A stretch of DNA of 64,000 nucleotides, taken from assembly GCF_025808395.1 (NCBI RefSeq), contig NZ_CP075524.1:2294001-2358000 (forward strand), read 5' to 3'. The notes beneath the pieces were generated by a model. The model was given only the letters and a program-made list of their open reading frames with translations. It had not been told where the DNA came from and ran no database searches. The translations under genes were made by a program, and so were the position numbers. The DNA comes from Microcella sp. Lineage in GTDB: Bacteria; Actinomycetota; Actinomycetes; Actinomycetales; Microbacteriaceae. Below are positions 25,202 to 37,626 of this stretch, piece after piece. Numbering within the stretch: position 1 is the stretch's first letter; every line of letters begins with the position of its first letter.

Positions 25202-27867
25202 GCGCTCGCCAGCAGCCCGAGCGCTTCGGGCAGCTCGTGCCGACTGCGCACACCGAGCTTCGTGTAGGCAGACTGCAAGTGGTTGTTGACGGTGCGGGGC
25301 GAGAGAAAGAGCTTCGTGGCGATGTCGTTGCTGGGCAGTCCGCGCGCGGCGAACGTGGCGATCTCGCGCTCGCGGGCGGTCAAGGGCTCGAGCTCATTGC
25401 TGAAGTGCAGCGGGGCAGTCGAGGCACCCTCCGTGCGATCGGCCACCGACCGAGCACGCCCGACGAACTGCGCCGCGTCTCGCGCTCGGCCCGCCTGACG
25501 GGCTGCGTCAGCGGCGAGCGCGAACGCCTCGGCCGCGTGCAGCAGGTAGCCGTGGCGCTCCCACTCGGTGCCGACGGCGGCCAGCTCGTCGAGAGAGCTC
25601 TCGACCATCGCCCGAGCGGTGCGCGTGCGCAGTCGCATGACGGGCGAGTCGGCCTCGGCGAGCATCGTGCCGAGAAGCTCGGCCGCGGTCGCCGGGTCTC
25701 CGAGTCGGGCCACGTCGAACGCGAGAATGCTCGCGAAGTCGACGTCGCCAGAGGTCATGCGCAAGCGCGTGCGCTCGATGAGCCGTTCACGAGCCGCCAC
25801 AGCATTGCCCCCCACGGCTTCGACCCATGCCCACCCCAGCAGCAGCAGCGAGTCAGTCTCGATGAGGTCGTCTGGCACCTCGGCGAGCACGGTGCGAGCC
25901 TCTGCGACAAGACCCTGCTGTGCTCGAACTCGTGCGAGCATTCCCCGACCGAGCGGCTCATACCCCCGTGGGCCGCGGGTGCGCGCCCCGGCGATCACGT
26001 CTTTCAGCCAGCGGGCAGACGACTCGAGGCGACCCATCGCGAGCATGACAGCCGCCAGAGTGAACTCTGCCTGGCGCCCCCGCAGCTCGTCGTCGAGCTC
26101 GATCGATTCGCGCAGTGCATCAGCGGCGAACTGCCGAGCCTCGTCGAGCCGGCACGCCTGGGCGAGCGTCACGGCACGCATGAGATACGCCACCCGCAAC
26201 GGAATCGACGAGTCGCTGAGGCGAGCCGCCGCCAGCGCTCGCTCGGTGATGTGCAGTGCGTCGTCGGTGCGCCCGAGCGCCACATACGGCACGGCCGTGT
26301 TGATGTCGAGCTCGGCCTGCTCGGCGGCGGTGCCGTCGTCGACGATCTTCTCGAGCTCGGCGAGCGCTTCGCGGGGCCGTTCGAGGCCGACCAGAATGCG
26401 CGCGCGAGCCTGGAGCAGTCGCCGCGCGGCGTCAGGCAGTCGCTCGGGGGCACCGTCGAGAAGCTCGAGAGCCTCGTCGAATCGACTGCTGAGCGTCACG
26501 AGGGCGGTCGCCGTCATCGTGAGGATGCGCGCCGTGCGGTGCTGGTCTGCAGGGTCGGCCTCGTCGAGCCTGCGTGCCGCGTCGAGCGTGGCCAGTGCGT
26601 CGTCGACGCGGCCGAGCTTGATGAGAGCATCCGCGTGAATGAGCAGCAGTTCGGTGTCGACGGCGCCCGCTTGCGCAGCGGCGGTCGCCAATCGGGCGAC
26701 CAGGTCGAAGTCTTCGGTGAGCAGAGCGAGGCGAGCCGCGTCGCCCAGCAGCTCTGCGTCGCCCGGTGCGCCGGCGTCGAGCTTCCAGGTGGCGATGCGC
26801 ACAGCGTCGACATCTCGGTCTGGTGAGGCCTCTGCGCGGGCGGCGTGGTCGAGCAGCAGGTCGATGCGGCGCAGCGTCGGCACTCGTGACTGCACCGCGG
26901 CGATGTACTGCGGGTGCGCGATCGTCGCCACGTAGCGCCCGGCCTCGAGCCGCAGCTGCACGAGCTGACGCTGCTCGAGCTCGCCGAGTGCCGTGCGCAG
27001 CTCGGGCTCGCCGAGGTGCGACAAGGGCAGCGACTGGCAGACGGCCAATCGCTCGAGCACATCGAGGTGCGCCTCGCCGAGTGAGCTCAGGCGCGCGGTG
27101 ATGAGTTCGCCCAGCGCCGCCGAACCCCCCGGAGAACCCTGCAACACCCACGACCCGTGCTGCTCAGAGAGCGCACCAGTGGCGAGTGCGTGGGCGACGA
27201 GCTCGCGCAGAAAGAGCGGGTTTCCGCCAGAGGCGCCGTGCAGGGCGACGATGGTCTGGTGCGCGACCGTGTTGCCGAGCACCTCTGGCAGCAGCTGATC
27301 GAGGTCGTCGACCGTGAGGGGCGAGAGTGCGATGCGCAGACCGCGATCCGACGTCCACAGCGACACCATGGGCTCGGGCAGCAGCTCGCCGTCGCGAGCG
27401 GTGGCGAGCAGGCTCAGCGAGCCGATCGTCGCCAACTGCGCGAGCACGGCCACCGACAGCGGGTCGAGCTGCGGCAGGTCGTCGACGACGACGAGCAGCG
27501 GCCCCTCGTCGTCACGGGCGGTCGCGAACTCTTCGACGAAGGCCATGAGCGATGCGGTGTCGGCACCGATGCGGGAGATGTCGTGCCGAGTCGCGCCCAA
27601 GATCGGCACGAGGGCCGCGAGCGGCACCGCCGAGAGGCTCGAGCTCGCCACGAGCCGACTGACGCGCCAGCCATCGTTCTCGAGCGACTCGGCGAGCTCG
27701 CTCGCGAGCCGAGTCTTGCCCACCCCCGCGTCACCCGACAGCACGACGAGCGACGTGCGCCGCGACGCCAAGGCGGCGGCGGCCTGCTCGAGCGAGGCAC
27801 TGCGACCCACGAGCGGCCACAGCCCGGCAGCGCGTGCCTGCTGCACACCAGGGGGCATCGAGCTCAT
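25198..27867 (-). CDS. Large LuxR-family (LAL-type) ATP-binding transcriptional regulator
   Basis: An 889-residue regulator. The N-terminal STAND-type ATPase has Walker A GDAGVGKT at 45-52 and a Walker B-like LLVVVDDLPQLDPL. A long alpha-helical, TPR-like middle follows with repeated A-L rich helices. Residues 829-889 are a LuxR helix-turn-helix (LTAREREIATFAARG and SPRTVNNHLQSAY). LAL proteins usually activate transcription when a signal drives ATP-dependent oligomerisation. No ligand or target is evident. The start at 27867 has AGGATCC upstream. Confidence 0.9.
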   Translation of the reverse strand: MSSMPPGVQQARAAGLWPLVGRSASLEQAAAALASRRTSLVVLSGDAGVGKTRLASELAESLENDGWRVSRLVASSSLSAVPLAALVPILGATRHDISRIGADTASLMAFVEEFATARDDEGPLLVVVDDLPQLDPLSVAVLAQLATIGSLSLLATARDGELLPEPMVSLWTSDRGLRIALSPLTVDDLDQLLPEVLGNTVAHQTIVALHGASGGNPLFLRELVAHALATGALSEQHGSWVLQGSPGGSAALGELITARLSSLGEAHLDVLERLAVCQSLPLSHLGEPELRTALGELEQRQLVQLRLEAGRYVATIAHPQYIAAVQSRVPTLRRIDLLLDHAARAEASPDRDVDAVRIATWKLDAGAPGDAELLGDAARLALLTEDFDLVARLATAAAQAGAVDTELLLIHADALIKLGRVDDALATLDAARRLDEADPADQHRTARILTMTATALVTLSSRFDEALELLDGAPERLPDAARRLLQARARILVGLERPREALAELEKIVDDGTAAEQAELDINTAVPYVALGRTDDALHITERALAAARLSDSSIPLRVAYLMRAVTLAQACRLDEARQFAADALRESIELDDELRGRQAEFTLAAVMLAMGRLESSARWLKDVIAGARTRGPRGYEPLGRGMLARVRAQQGLVAEARTVLAEVPDDLIETDSLLLLGWAWVEAVGGNAVAARERLIERTRLRMTSGDVDFASILAFDVARLGDPATAAELLGTMLAEADSPVMRLRTRTARAMVESSLDELAAVGTEWERHGYLLHAAEAFALAADAARQAGRARDAAQFVGRARSVADRTEGASTAPLHFSNELEPLTAREREIATFAARGLPSNDIATKLFLSPRTVNNHLQSAYTKLGVRSRHELPEALGLLASA

Positions 27868-27980
27868 GGGGGTGGATCCTCCGCCTGCCAGTGACGGCGC
27901 CAGAAGAGCGCTGAAGCGAAGTGTACTCACCGGCAGTGGCCAGTGCAGGGCAGTCACGAGGCGGCGAGAGCACCTGACGC

Positions 27981-28009
27981 TGCGGGATGCTCGCCTCGGG
28001 CATCCCGCA
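27981..28009. repeat. Perfect 10-bp inverted repeat
   Basis: TGCGGGATGC (27981-27990) and its exact complement (28000-28009) flank a 9-base spacer. It lies about 115 bp upstream of the LuxR-type start and just ahead of the rpoB -35 box, so it could be an operator for either gene. Confidence 0.45.
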
Positions 28010-28055
28010 ACTGCGCGGTTATAGCGCAGCAGGCCGAATTGGTCAAGAAAGCGAC

Positions 28056-28085
28056 TGGACACGGCGGCGCCAGCGCCCCTAGTAT
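28056..28085 (+). promoter_or_regulatory. rpoB promoter
   Basis: TGGACA (28056-28061) and TAGTAT (28080-28085) are separated by 18 bases, close to the housekeeping sigma consensus. The start would lie near 28092, giving a leader of about 180 nt. Confidence 0.6.
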
Positions 28086-28107
28086 TGAGGTTTGCGCTCC
28101 CATGTCT

Positions 28108-28136
28108 GATCGGCCGTCATATGGCGGACGCCGATC
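28108..28136 (+). other. Hairpin in the rpoB leader
   Basis: GATCGGC-CGTC pairs with GACG-CCGATC around an 8-base loop, with one bulged C. It falls within the predicted rpoBC leader and could pause or attenuate transcription. Confidence 0.4.
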
Positions 28137-28269
28137 GTGCCCCGAGTATAGCGGCGGGGTGGATTTCTCGTGAGAGGAATCCCCGCGGGTCAGAGCGCGT
28201 CCATTCGACCGCATTCACCTGTCGACGTTCGACAGAACCCGGGCCATAGAGCCCACGGAGGTTAGATCC

Positions 28270-31200
28270 TTGGCTGCTGCGCGCACCGCTAAGAACCAGT
28301 CCCCCAAGAACGGCCGCACCGCAACGCGGTTGTCGTTCGCCAAGATCAGCGACACGCTCACCGTGCCTGACCTTCTCGCCCTCCAGACCGAGAGCTTCGA
28401 CTGGCTCGTCGGTGGAGACGGCTGGAAGGCCCGCCTCGAAGAGGCGCAGGCCGCGGGCCGCAGCGACGTTCCGTCGCACAGCGGTCTCGAAGAGATCTTC
28501 GAAGAGATCTCGCCCATCGAAGACCTCGGCGAGACCATGCAGCTCTCGTTCACGAACCCCTACCTCGAAGAGCAGAAGTACTCGATCGACGAGTGCAAAG
28601 AGCGCGGCAAGACCTACGCCGCGCCGCTCTACGTCGAGGCCGAGTTCATGAACCACATGACCGGTGAGATCAAGACCCAGACCGTGTTCATGGGCGACTT
28701 CCCGCTCATGACCGAGAAGGGCACGTTCATCATCAACGGCACCGAGCGCGTCGTCGTGTCGCAGCTCGTGCGCAGCCCCGGTGTCTACTTCGAGCGCCAG
28801 CTCGAGAAGACCACCGACAAAGACATCTACACCGCGCGCATCATTCCGAGCCGCGGTGCGTGGCTCGAGTTCGAGATCGACAAGCGCGACCAGGTCGGCG
28901 TGCGCATCGACCGCAAGCGCAAGCAGTCGGTCACGGTCTTCCTCAAGGCGCTCGGCCTCACCACCGAAGAGATCCGCGAGAAGTTCGCCGGGGTCGACTC
29001 GATCGAGCAGACCCTCGAGAAAGACGCCATCCTCACCAAGGAAGAGGCGCTCAAAGACATCTACCGCAAGCTTCGCCCGGGCGAGCAGGTTGCCGCCGAG
29101 GCCGCGCGTGCGCTGCTCGACAACTTCTACTTCAACCCGAAGCGCTACGACCTCGCCAAGGTGGGCCGCTACAAGCTCAACCGCAAGCTGGGTCTCGACG
29201 CTCCGCTGAGCGACTCGGTGCTGAGCGTCGACGACATCGTGGCGACCATCCGCTACATGGTGTCGCTGCACGAGGGCCGCGAGACCATGCCGGGCGTCCG
29301 CGCTGGCAAGGCCGTCGACCTGCGTCTCGACGTCGACGACATCGACCACTTCGGCAACCGCCGCATCCGCGCTGTGGGCGAGCTCATCCAGAACCAGGTG
29401 CGCACGGGCCTCAGCCGCATGGAGCGCGTGGTGCGCGAGCGCATGACGACGCAAGACATCGAGGCGATCACGCCGCAGACCCTCATCAACGTGCGCCCCG
29501 TCGTGGCCGCGATCAAAGAGTTCTTCGGCACCTCGCAGCTCAGCCAGTTCATGGACCAGAACAACCCCCTCGCGGGCCTCACCCACAAGCGCCGCCTGTC
29601 GGCGCTCGGCCCGGGTGGCCTGAGCCGTGAGCGTGCCGGCGTCGAGGTGCGAGACGTGCACCCCTCGCACTACGGCCGCATGTGCCCCATCGAGACGCCT
29701 GAAGGCCCGAACATCGGTCTGATCGGCTCGCTCGCGTCGTTCGCGCGCATCAACTCGTTCGGGTTCATCGAGACCCCGTACCGCCGCGTCACCAAGGGCA
29801 AGGTGTCGGCGACGATCGACTACCTCACCGCGAGTGAAGAAGACGACCACGTCGTCGCGCAGGCCGGTGCGCCGCTCAACAAAGACGGCTCGTTCGCCGA
29901 AGAGCGCGTGCTCGTTCGCCGCAAGGGCGGCGAGGTCGAACTGGTGCCGGCCGAGCAGGTCGACTACATGGATGTCTCGCCGCGCCAGATGGTGTCGGTC
30001 GCGACCTCGCTCATCCCCTTCCTCGAGCACGACGATGCGAACCGTGCCCTCATGGGCGCCAACATGCAGCGTCAGGCTGTGCCGCTGCTGCGCTCAGAGT
30101 CGCCGCTCGTCGGCACGGGCATGGAGAGCTACGCGGCCGTCGACGCCGGCGACGTGATCACGGCGACGGCACCCGGTGTCGTCACCGCGGTGGCTGCCGA
30201 CTCGGTGACTGTGCAGCTCGACGAAGGCGGAACGCAAGACTACGTTCTGCGCAAGTTCGACCGCTCGAACCAGGGGACCAACTACAACCACCGCGTCGTG
30301 GTCAGCGCTGGTGACCGCGTCGAGGTCGGCGAGGTCATCGCCGACGGCCCCGCCACCGAGAACGGCGAGCTCGCGCTCGGCAAGAACCTGCTCGTCGCGT
30401 TCATGTCGTGGGAGGGTCACAACTTCGAAGACGCCATCATCCTGAGCCAGAACCTCGTGAAAGACGACACCATGTCGTCGATCCACATCGAGGAATACGA
30501 AGTGGATGCTCGCGACACGAAGCTCGGAAAAGAAGAGATCACCCGCGATCTGCCCAACGTGAGCCCCGAGCTCTTGGCCGATCTCGACGAGCGCGGCATC
30601 ATCCGCATCGGCGCAGAGGTTCGCCCCGGCGACATCCTCGTCGGCAAGGTCACCCCGAAGGGCGAGACCGAGCTCAGTGCTGAAGAGCGACTGCTGCGCG
30701 CCATCTTCAACGAGAAGTCGCGCGAAGTGCGCGACACCTCGCTCAAGGTGCCGCACGGCGAGCAGGGCACGATCATCGGCGTCAAGGTGTTCGACGCGCA
30801 AGACGGCGACGACGAGCTCGGCTCGGGCGTCAACCAGCGCGTGGTCGTCTACATCGCCCAGAAGCGCAAGATCTCCGAGGGCGACAAGCTCGCCGGCCGC
30901 CACGGCAACAAGGGCGTCATCGCGAAGATCCTGCCCGTCGAAGACATGCCCTTCCTCGAAGACGGCACTCCTGTCGACATCGTGCTCAACCCCCTCGGCG
31001 TGCCGGGCCGCATGAACTTCGGTCAGGTGCTCGAGATTCACCTCGGGTGGGCGGCATCGCGCGGCTGGAAGGTCGAGGGCAACCCCGAGTGGGCATCCCG
31101 TCTTCCCGCCGAAGCGCGCGAGGCGGCTCCCGGCACGAAGGTGGCGACCCCGGTGTTCGACGGCGCCAGCGAAGAAGAGATCGCCGGCCTGCTCGACTCG

Positions 31201-31761
31201 ACCCTGCCCAACCGCGACGGCGTGCGCATGATCGACTCGAGCGGCAAGGCGCGACTGTTCGATGGTCGCACCGGCGAGCCGTTCCCCGACCCGGTGTCGG
31301 TCGGCTACATGTACATCTTGAAGCTGCACCACCTGGTCGACGACAAGATTCACGCTCGCTCGACGGGCCCGTACTCGATGATCACCCAGCAGCCGCTCGG
31401 CGGTAAGGCCCAGTTCGGCGGCCAGCGCTTCGGTGAGATGGAGGTCTGGGCGCTCGAGGCCTACGGTGCCGCGTACGCGCTGCAAGAGCTGCTGACGATC
31501 AAGTCTGACGACATCCTCGGTCGCGTGAAGGTGTACGAGGCCATCGTCAAGGGCGAGAACATTCAAGAGCCCGGTATTCCCGAGAGCTTCAAGGTGCTCA
31601 TCAAAGAGATGCAGTCGCTCTGCCTGAACGTCGAGGTGCTCTCGGCCGACGGCACGGCCGTGAGTCTGAAAGACAACGACGACGAGGTGTTCCGCGCGGC
31701 GGAAGAACTCGGCATCAACATCTCTGCCCGCTTCGAATCGTCGTCGATCGACGAGATCTAA
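28270..31761 (+). CDS. rpoB: DNA-directed RNA polymerase subunit beta
   Basis: The 1163-residue beta subunit, full length for an actinobacterium. It starts at TTG (28270), about 8 bases after GGAGG. The rifampicin-binding region reads wild type: Asp429 in SQFMDQNN, His439 in THKRRL and Ser444 in RRLSALGPGG correspond to E. coli D516, H526 and S531. The MCPIETPEGPNIGLIGSL block and the C-terminal KLHHLVDDK and ITQQPLGGKAQFGGQRFGEMEVWALEAYGA regions are all intact. With RpoC it forms the catalytic core. rpoC follows after 54 bp. Confidence 0.99.
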   Translation: MAAARTAKNQSPKNGRTATRLSFAKISDTLTVPDLLALQTESFDWLVGGDGWKARLEEAQAAGRSDVPSHSGLEEIFEEISPIEDLGETMQLSFTNPYLEEQKYSIDECKERGKTYAAPLYVEAEFMNHMTGEIKTQTVFMGDFPLMTEKGTFIINGTERVVVSQLVRSPGVYFERQLEKTTDKDIYTARIIPSRGAWLEFEIDKRDQVGVRIDRKRKQSVTVFLKALGLTTEEIREKFAGVDSIEQTLEKDAILTKEEALKDIYRKLRPGEQVAAEAARALLDNFYFNPKRYDLAKVGRYKLNRKLGLDAPLSDSVLSVDDIVATIRYMVSLHEGRETMPGVRAGKAVDLRLDVDDIDHFGNRRIRAVGELIQNQVRTGLSRMERVVRERMTTQDIEAITPQTLINVRPVVAAIKEFFGTSQLSQFMDQNNPLAGLTHKRRLSALGPGGLSRERAGVEVRDVHPSHYGRMCPIETPEGPNIGLIGSLASFARINSFGFIETPYRRVTKGKVSATIDYLTASEEDDHVVAQAGAPLNKDGSFAEERVLVRRKGGEVELVPAEQVDYMDVSPRQMVSVATSLIPFLEHDDANRALMGANMQRQAVPLLRSESPLVGTGMESYAAVDAGDVITATAPGVVTAVAADSVTVQLDEGGTQDYVLRKFDRSNQGTNYNHRVVVSAGDRVEVGEVIADGPATENGELALGKNLLVAFMSWEGHNFEDAIILSQNLVKDDTMSSIHIEEYEVDARDTKLGKEEITRDLPNVSPELLADLDERGIIRIGAEVRPGDILVGKVTPKGETELSAEERLLRAIFNEKSREVRDTSLKVPHGEQGTIIGVKVFDAQDGDDELGSGVNQRVVVYIAQKRKISEGDKLAGRHGNKGVIAKILPVEDMPFLEDGTPVDIVLNPLGVPGRMNFGQVLEIHLGWAASRGWKVEGNPEWASRLPAEAREAAPGTKVATPVFDGASEEEIAGLLDSTLPNRDGVRMIDSSGKARLFDGRTGEPFPDPVSVGYMYILKLHHLVDDKIHARSTGPYSMITQQPLGGKAQFGGQRFGEMEVWALEAYGAAYALQELLTIKSDDILGRVKVYEAIVKGENIQEPGIPESFKVLIKEMQSLCLNVEVLSADGTAVSLKDNDDEVFRAAEELGINISARFESSSIDEI

Positions 31762-31815
31762 GCCGGCTCCGGTATTCACGAGACACTGACGAGACGTTAG
31801 AGAAGAGAAGAACTA

Positions 31816-35664
<3,849 letters not shown>

Positions 35665-35681
35665 GCTGCAAACCGAACCGC

Positions 35682-35717
35682 CGAAGGGCCCGCACCGAAC
35701 ACGGTGCGGGCCCTTCG
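35682..35717 (+). terminator. rpoBC terminator
   Basis: A perfect 16-bp stem (CGAAGGGCCCGCACCG and its complement) with a 4-base AACA loop begins 17 bases after the rpoC stop. There is no long T-run, but the stem is strong enough to mark the end of the operon. It also separates rpoBC from the pilus locus. Confidence 0.8.
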
Positions 35718-35759
35718 CGTTCGCGGGGCGCATGTTAACAATGTGACTGGTGTGGACTA

Positions 35760-35774
35760 CCCCCGAACGCGGGG
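35760..35774. promoter_or_regulatory. CCCC-N6-GGGG palindrome upstream of pilB
   Basis: The sequence is CCCCCGAACGCGGGG. It lies 23 bases before CATACCT (35798-35804), a -10-like string, and ~95 bp before the pilB start. It matches the elements before the giant surface gene and pilA. Confidence 0.45.
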
Positions 35775-35869
35775 CTATTGTCGGCAGTGCGGCGTGTCAT
35801 ACCTTTGCGGTCAGGCAGTCCGTGCAAGCGGCCCATCGGGGCGTTCGCATCCAGGGGGGAGGGTTTGCC

Positions 35870-37534
35870 GTGGTTTCCGTCAGTGAAGTGCTCATCATCC
35901 GTGGGTTGCTGCCCATCGAGACGCTCGACAAGGTGCGCGACGTCGGCGACGACGCCGTCGTGGGCGAGCTCATCGACAGTGGCCTTGTGTCGGCCTCGCA
36001 GGTCGCCTCAGCCAAGGCAGAGGTCGCCGGGCTGTCATTCGTCGAACTCGCTGAGTACCCCGTCGACCGCGCCGCCGTCGCTCTCGTGCCCGCCGCGCTC
36101 TGCCGTCGGCACAGCATCCTGCCCATTCACGCGACCGCCACCACGATCACGCTCGCGATGGTCGAGCCCGGCGACGTTCTCGCCATGGACGACGTTCGCG
36201 CGCTCACTCGCATGCACGTCGTGGCGGTCGTTGCCGAGCGCAATGACCTGCTGGCGGCCATCAACCGGTTTCACCGCGCCGACAGCGAACTCAGCGACCT
36301 CACCACGGCGATCGAAGAAGAGACGGCTCCGTCGCAGTCTGACGAGTTGGCGCTGCGCGATGCCGACCCCGACGATGCGCCGATCGTGCGGTTCGTCAAC
36401 CTCATCATCGGGCAGGCGATTCAAGACCTCGCGTCTGACATCCACATCGAGCCCGGCGAGTTCGAGATGCGCGTGCGCTACCGCATCGACGGCGTGCTGC
36501 ACGATGTGCAGCAGGCGCCCAAGAACATTCAGAACGGTGTCATCTCGCGGCTCAAGATCATGAGCGACATCAACATCGCCGAACGTCGACGCCCTCAAGA
36601 CGGCCGCATGTCGGTGCAGCACGCCGGGCAGGTCATCGACTTGCGCGTGGCGACCCTGCCGACAGTGTTCGGCGAGAAGGTCGTCATGAGAATCCTCGAC
36701 AACAACGCGACCCGTCGCGACATCGGTGAGCTCGGCATGCTCGAGCGCAATCTCACGGTCTACCGAAACTCCTACACCAAGCCGTACGGCATGATTCTGG
36801 TCACCGGCCCGACCGGGTCGGGAAAGTCGACGACGCTGTACACCACGCTGCACGCCGTCTCACGGCCCGAGATCAATGTGATCACCGTCGAAGACCCGGT
36901 CGAATACCGCATGGCGGGCATCAACCAGGTGCAGGTGAACCCCAAGGCCGGTCTCACCTTCGCGAGCGCGCTGCGCAGCATCCTGCGATCTGACCCTGAT
37001 GTCGTGCTCATCGGTGAGATCCGCGACCAAGAGACGGCGCAGATCGCCATCGAGGCCTCGCTCACCGGCCACCTCGTGCTCTCGACTCTGCACACCAACG
37101 ATGCGCCGAGCGCCATCACCCGACTGATCGAGATGGATATCGAGCCGTTCCTGGTGGGCTCTGCACTCGACTGCGTGGTGGCCCAGCGACTCGCCCGCCG
37201 CCTCTGCGACCGCTGCAAGCAGCTGCAAGAGTATGACACCGCCCACCTCGATCAGCTCGGGTTCGGTCGGCGCGAAGATGAGTTCTCGCCGCGGTTTTAC
37301 CACGCTGTCGGCTGCTCGGCCTGCTCGGGCACGGGCTATCGTGGCCGGCTGGCGCTGCATGAGGTCATGCAGGTGAGCGAAGAGATCGAGCGGTTGGCGG
37401 TCGCGCGAGCGTCGAGCGTCGAGATCATGCACACCGCCACGGCGCAGGGCATGCTGACACTGCGTCAAGACGGCTGGGCGAAGGTGCGCGCCGGCATGAC
37501 GTCGATCGAAGAGGTTTTGCGCGTCGTCGCGTGA
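35870..37534 (+). CDS. pilB: Type IV pilus assembly ATPase PilB
   Basis: A 554-residue GspE/PilB-family hexameric ATPase that powers pilus extension from the cytoplasmic face. The N-terminus is an MshEN/GspE-N domain. Walker A GPTGSGKST is at 313-321, followed by Walker B (VVLIGEIRD) and a tetracysteine zinc site, Cys446, Cys449, Cys482 and Cys485, as in true PilB. I chose the GTG at 35870 because GGGGGGAGG lies just upstream; the frame extends 40 codons further without a ribosome site. It is the first gene of the pilus locus. Confidence 0.93.
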   Translation: MVSVSEVLIIRGLLPIETLDKVRDVGDDAVVGELIDSGLVSASQVASAKAEVAGLSFVELAEYPVDRAAVALVPAALCRRHSILPIHATATTITLAMVEPGDVLAMDDVRALTRMHVVAVVAERNDLLAAINRFHRADSELSDLTTAIEEETAPSQSDELALRDADPDDAPIVRFVNLIIGQAIQDLASDIHIEPGEFEMRVRYRIDGVLHDVQQAPKNIQNGVISRLKIMSDINIAERRRPQDGRMSVQHAGQVIDLRVATLPTVFGEKVVMRILDNNATRRDIGELGMLERNLTVYRNSYTKPYGMILVTGPTGSGKSTTLYTTLHAVSRPEINVITVEDPVEYRMAGINQVQVNPKAGLTFASALRSILRSDPDVVLIGEIRDQETAQIAIEASLTGHLVLSTLHTNDAPSAITRLIEMDIEPFLVGSALDCVVAQRLARRLCDRCKQLQEYDTAHLDQLGFGRREDEFSPRFYHAVGCSACSGTGYRGRLALHEVMQVSEEIERLAVARASSVEIMHTATAQGMLTLRQDGWAKVRAGMTSIEEVLRVVA

Positions 37535-37580
37535 CGACGCGCTGTGCACGTGCGGCCGTGTCGGGGGGACGCGGCCGCAC
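37519..37580 (+). other. Two tandem hairpins between pilB and pilT
   Basis: The first has perfect 10-bp arms (37519-37528 / 37533-37542) around GCGT and spans the pilB stop codon. The second has perfect 9-bp arms (37550-37558 / 37572-37580) around a 13-base loop. Together they could protect the upstream mRNA or reduce transcription into pilT. Confidence 0.5.
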
Positions 37581-37626
37581 GGGGGTCGGCAACAATGACA
37601 GGCAATCACGAACCGAGGGGGAAGCA

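Larger units (their letters stand above)
27868..28269. other. Divergent promoter region between the LuxR-type gene and rpoB
   Basis: The 402-bp gap carries signals for both sides. For the leftward gene there is TACACT on the minus strand at 27920-27925. A perfect 10-bp inverted repeat (27981-27990 / 28000-28009) lies between. For rpoB there is a strong promoter at 28056-28085, a hairpin at 28108-28136, and a ribosome site GGAGG near 28258. No additional gene is visible. Confidence 0.6.

Noticed and set aside
24676..26826. A 716-codon plus-strand frame across the globin and LuxR-type genes
   Set aside because: It overlaps two well-supported genes in the wrong frame and its product lacks recognisable domains.
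37534..37626. A rho-independent terminator ending the pilB unit
   Set aside because: The stems are strong, but pilT follows within 50 bp, no T-run is present, and no promoter is visible, so full termination is unlikely.
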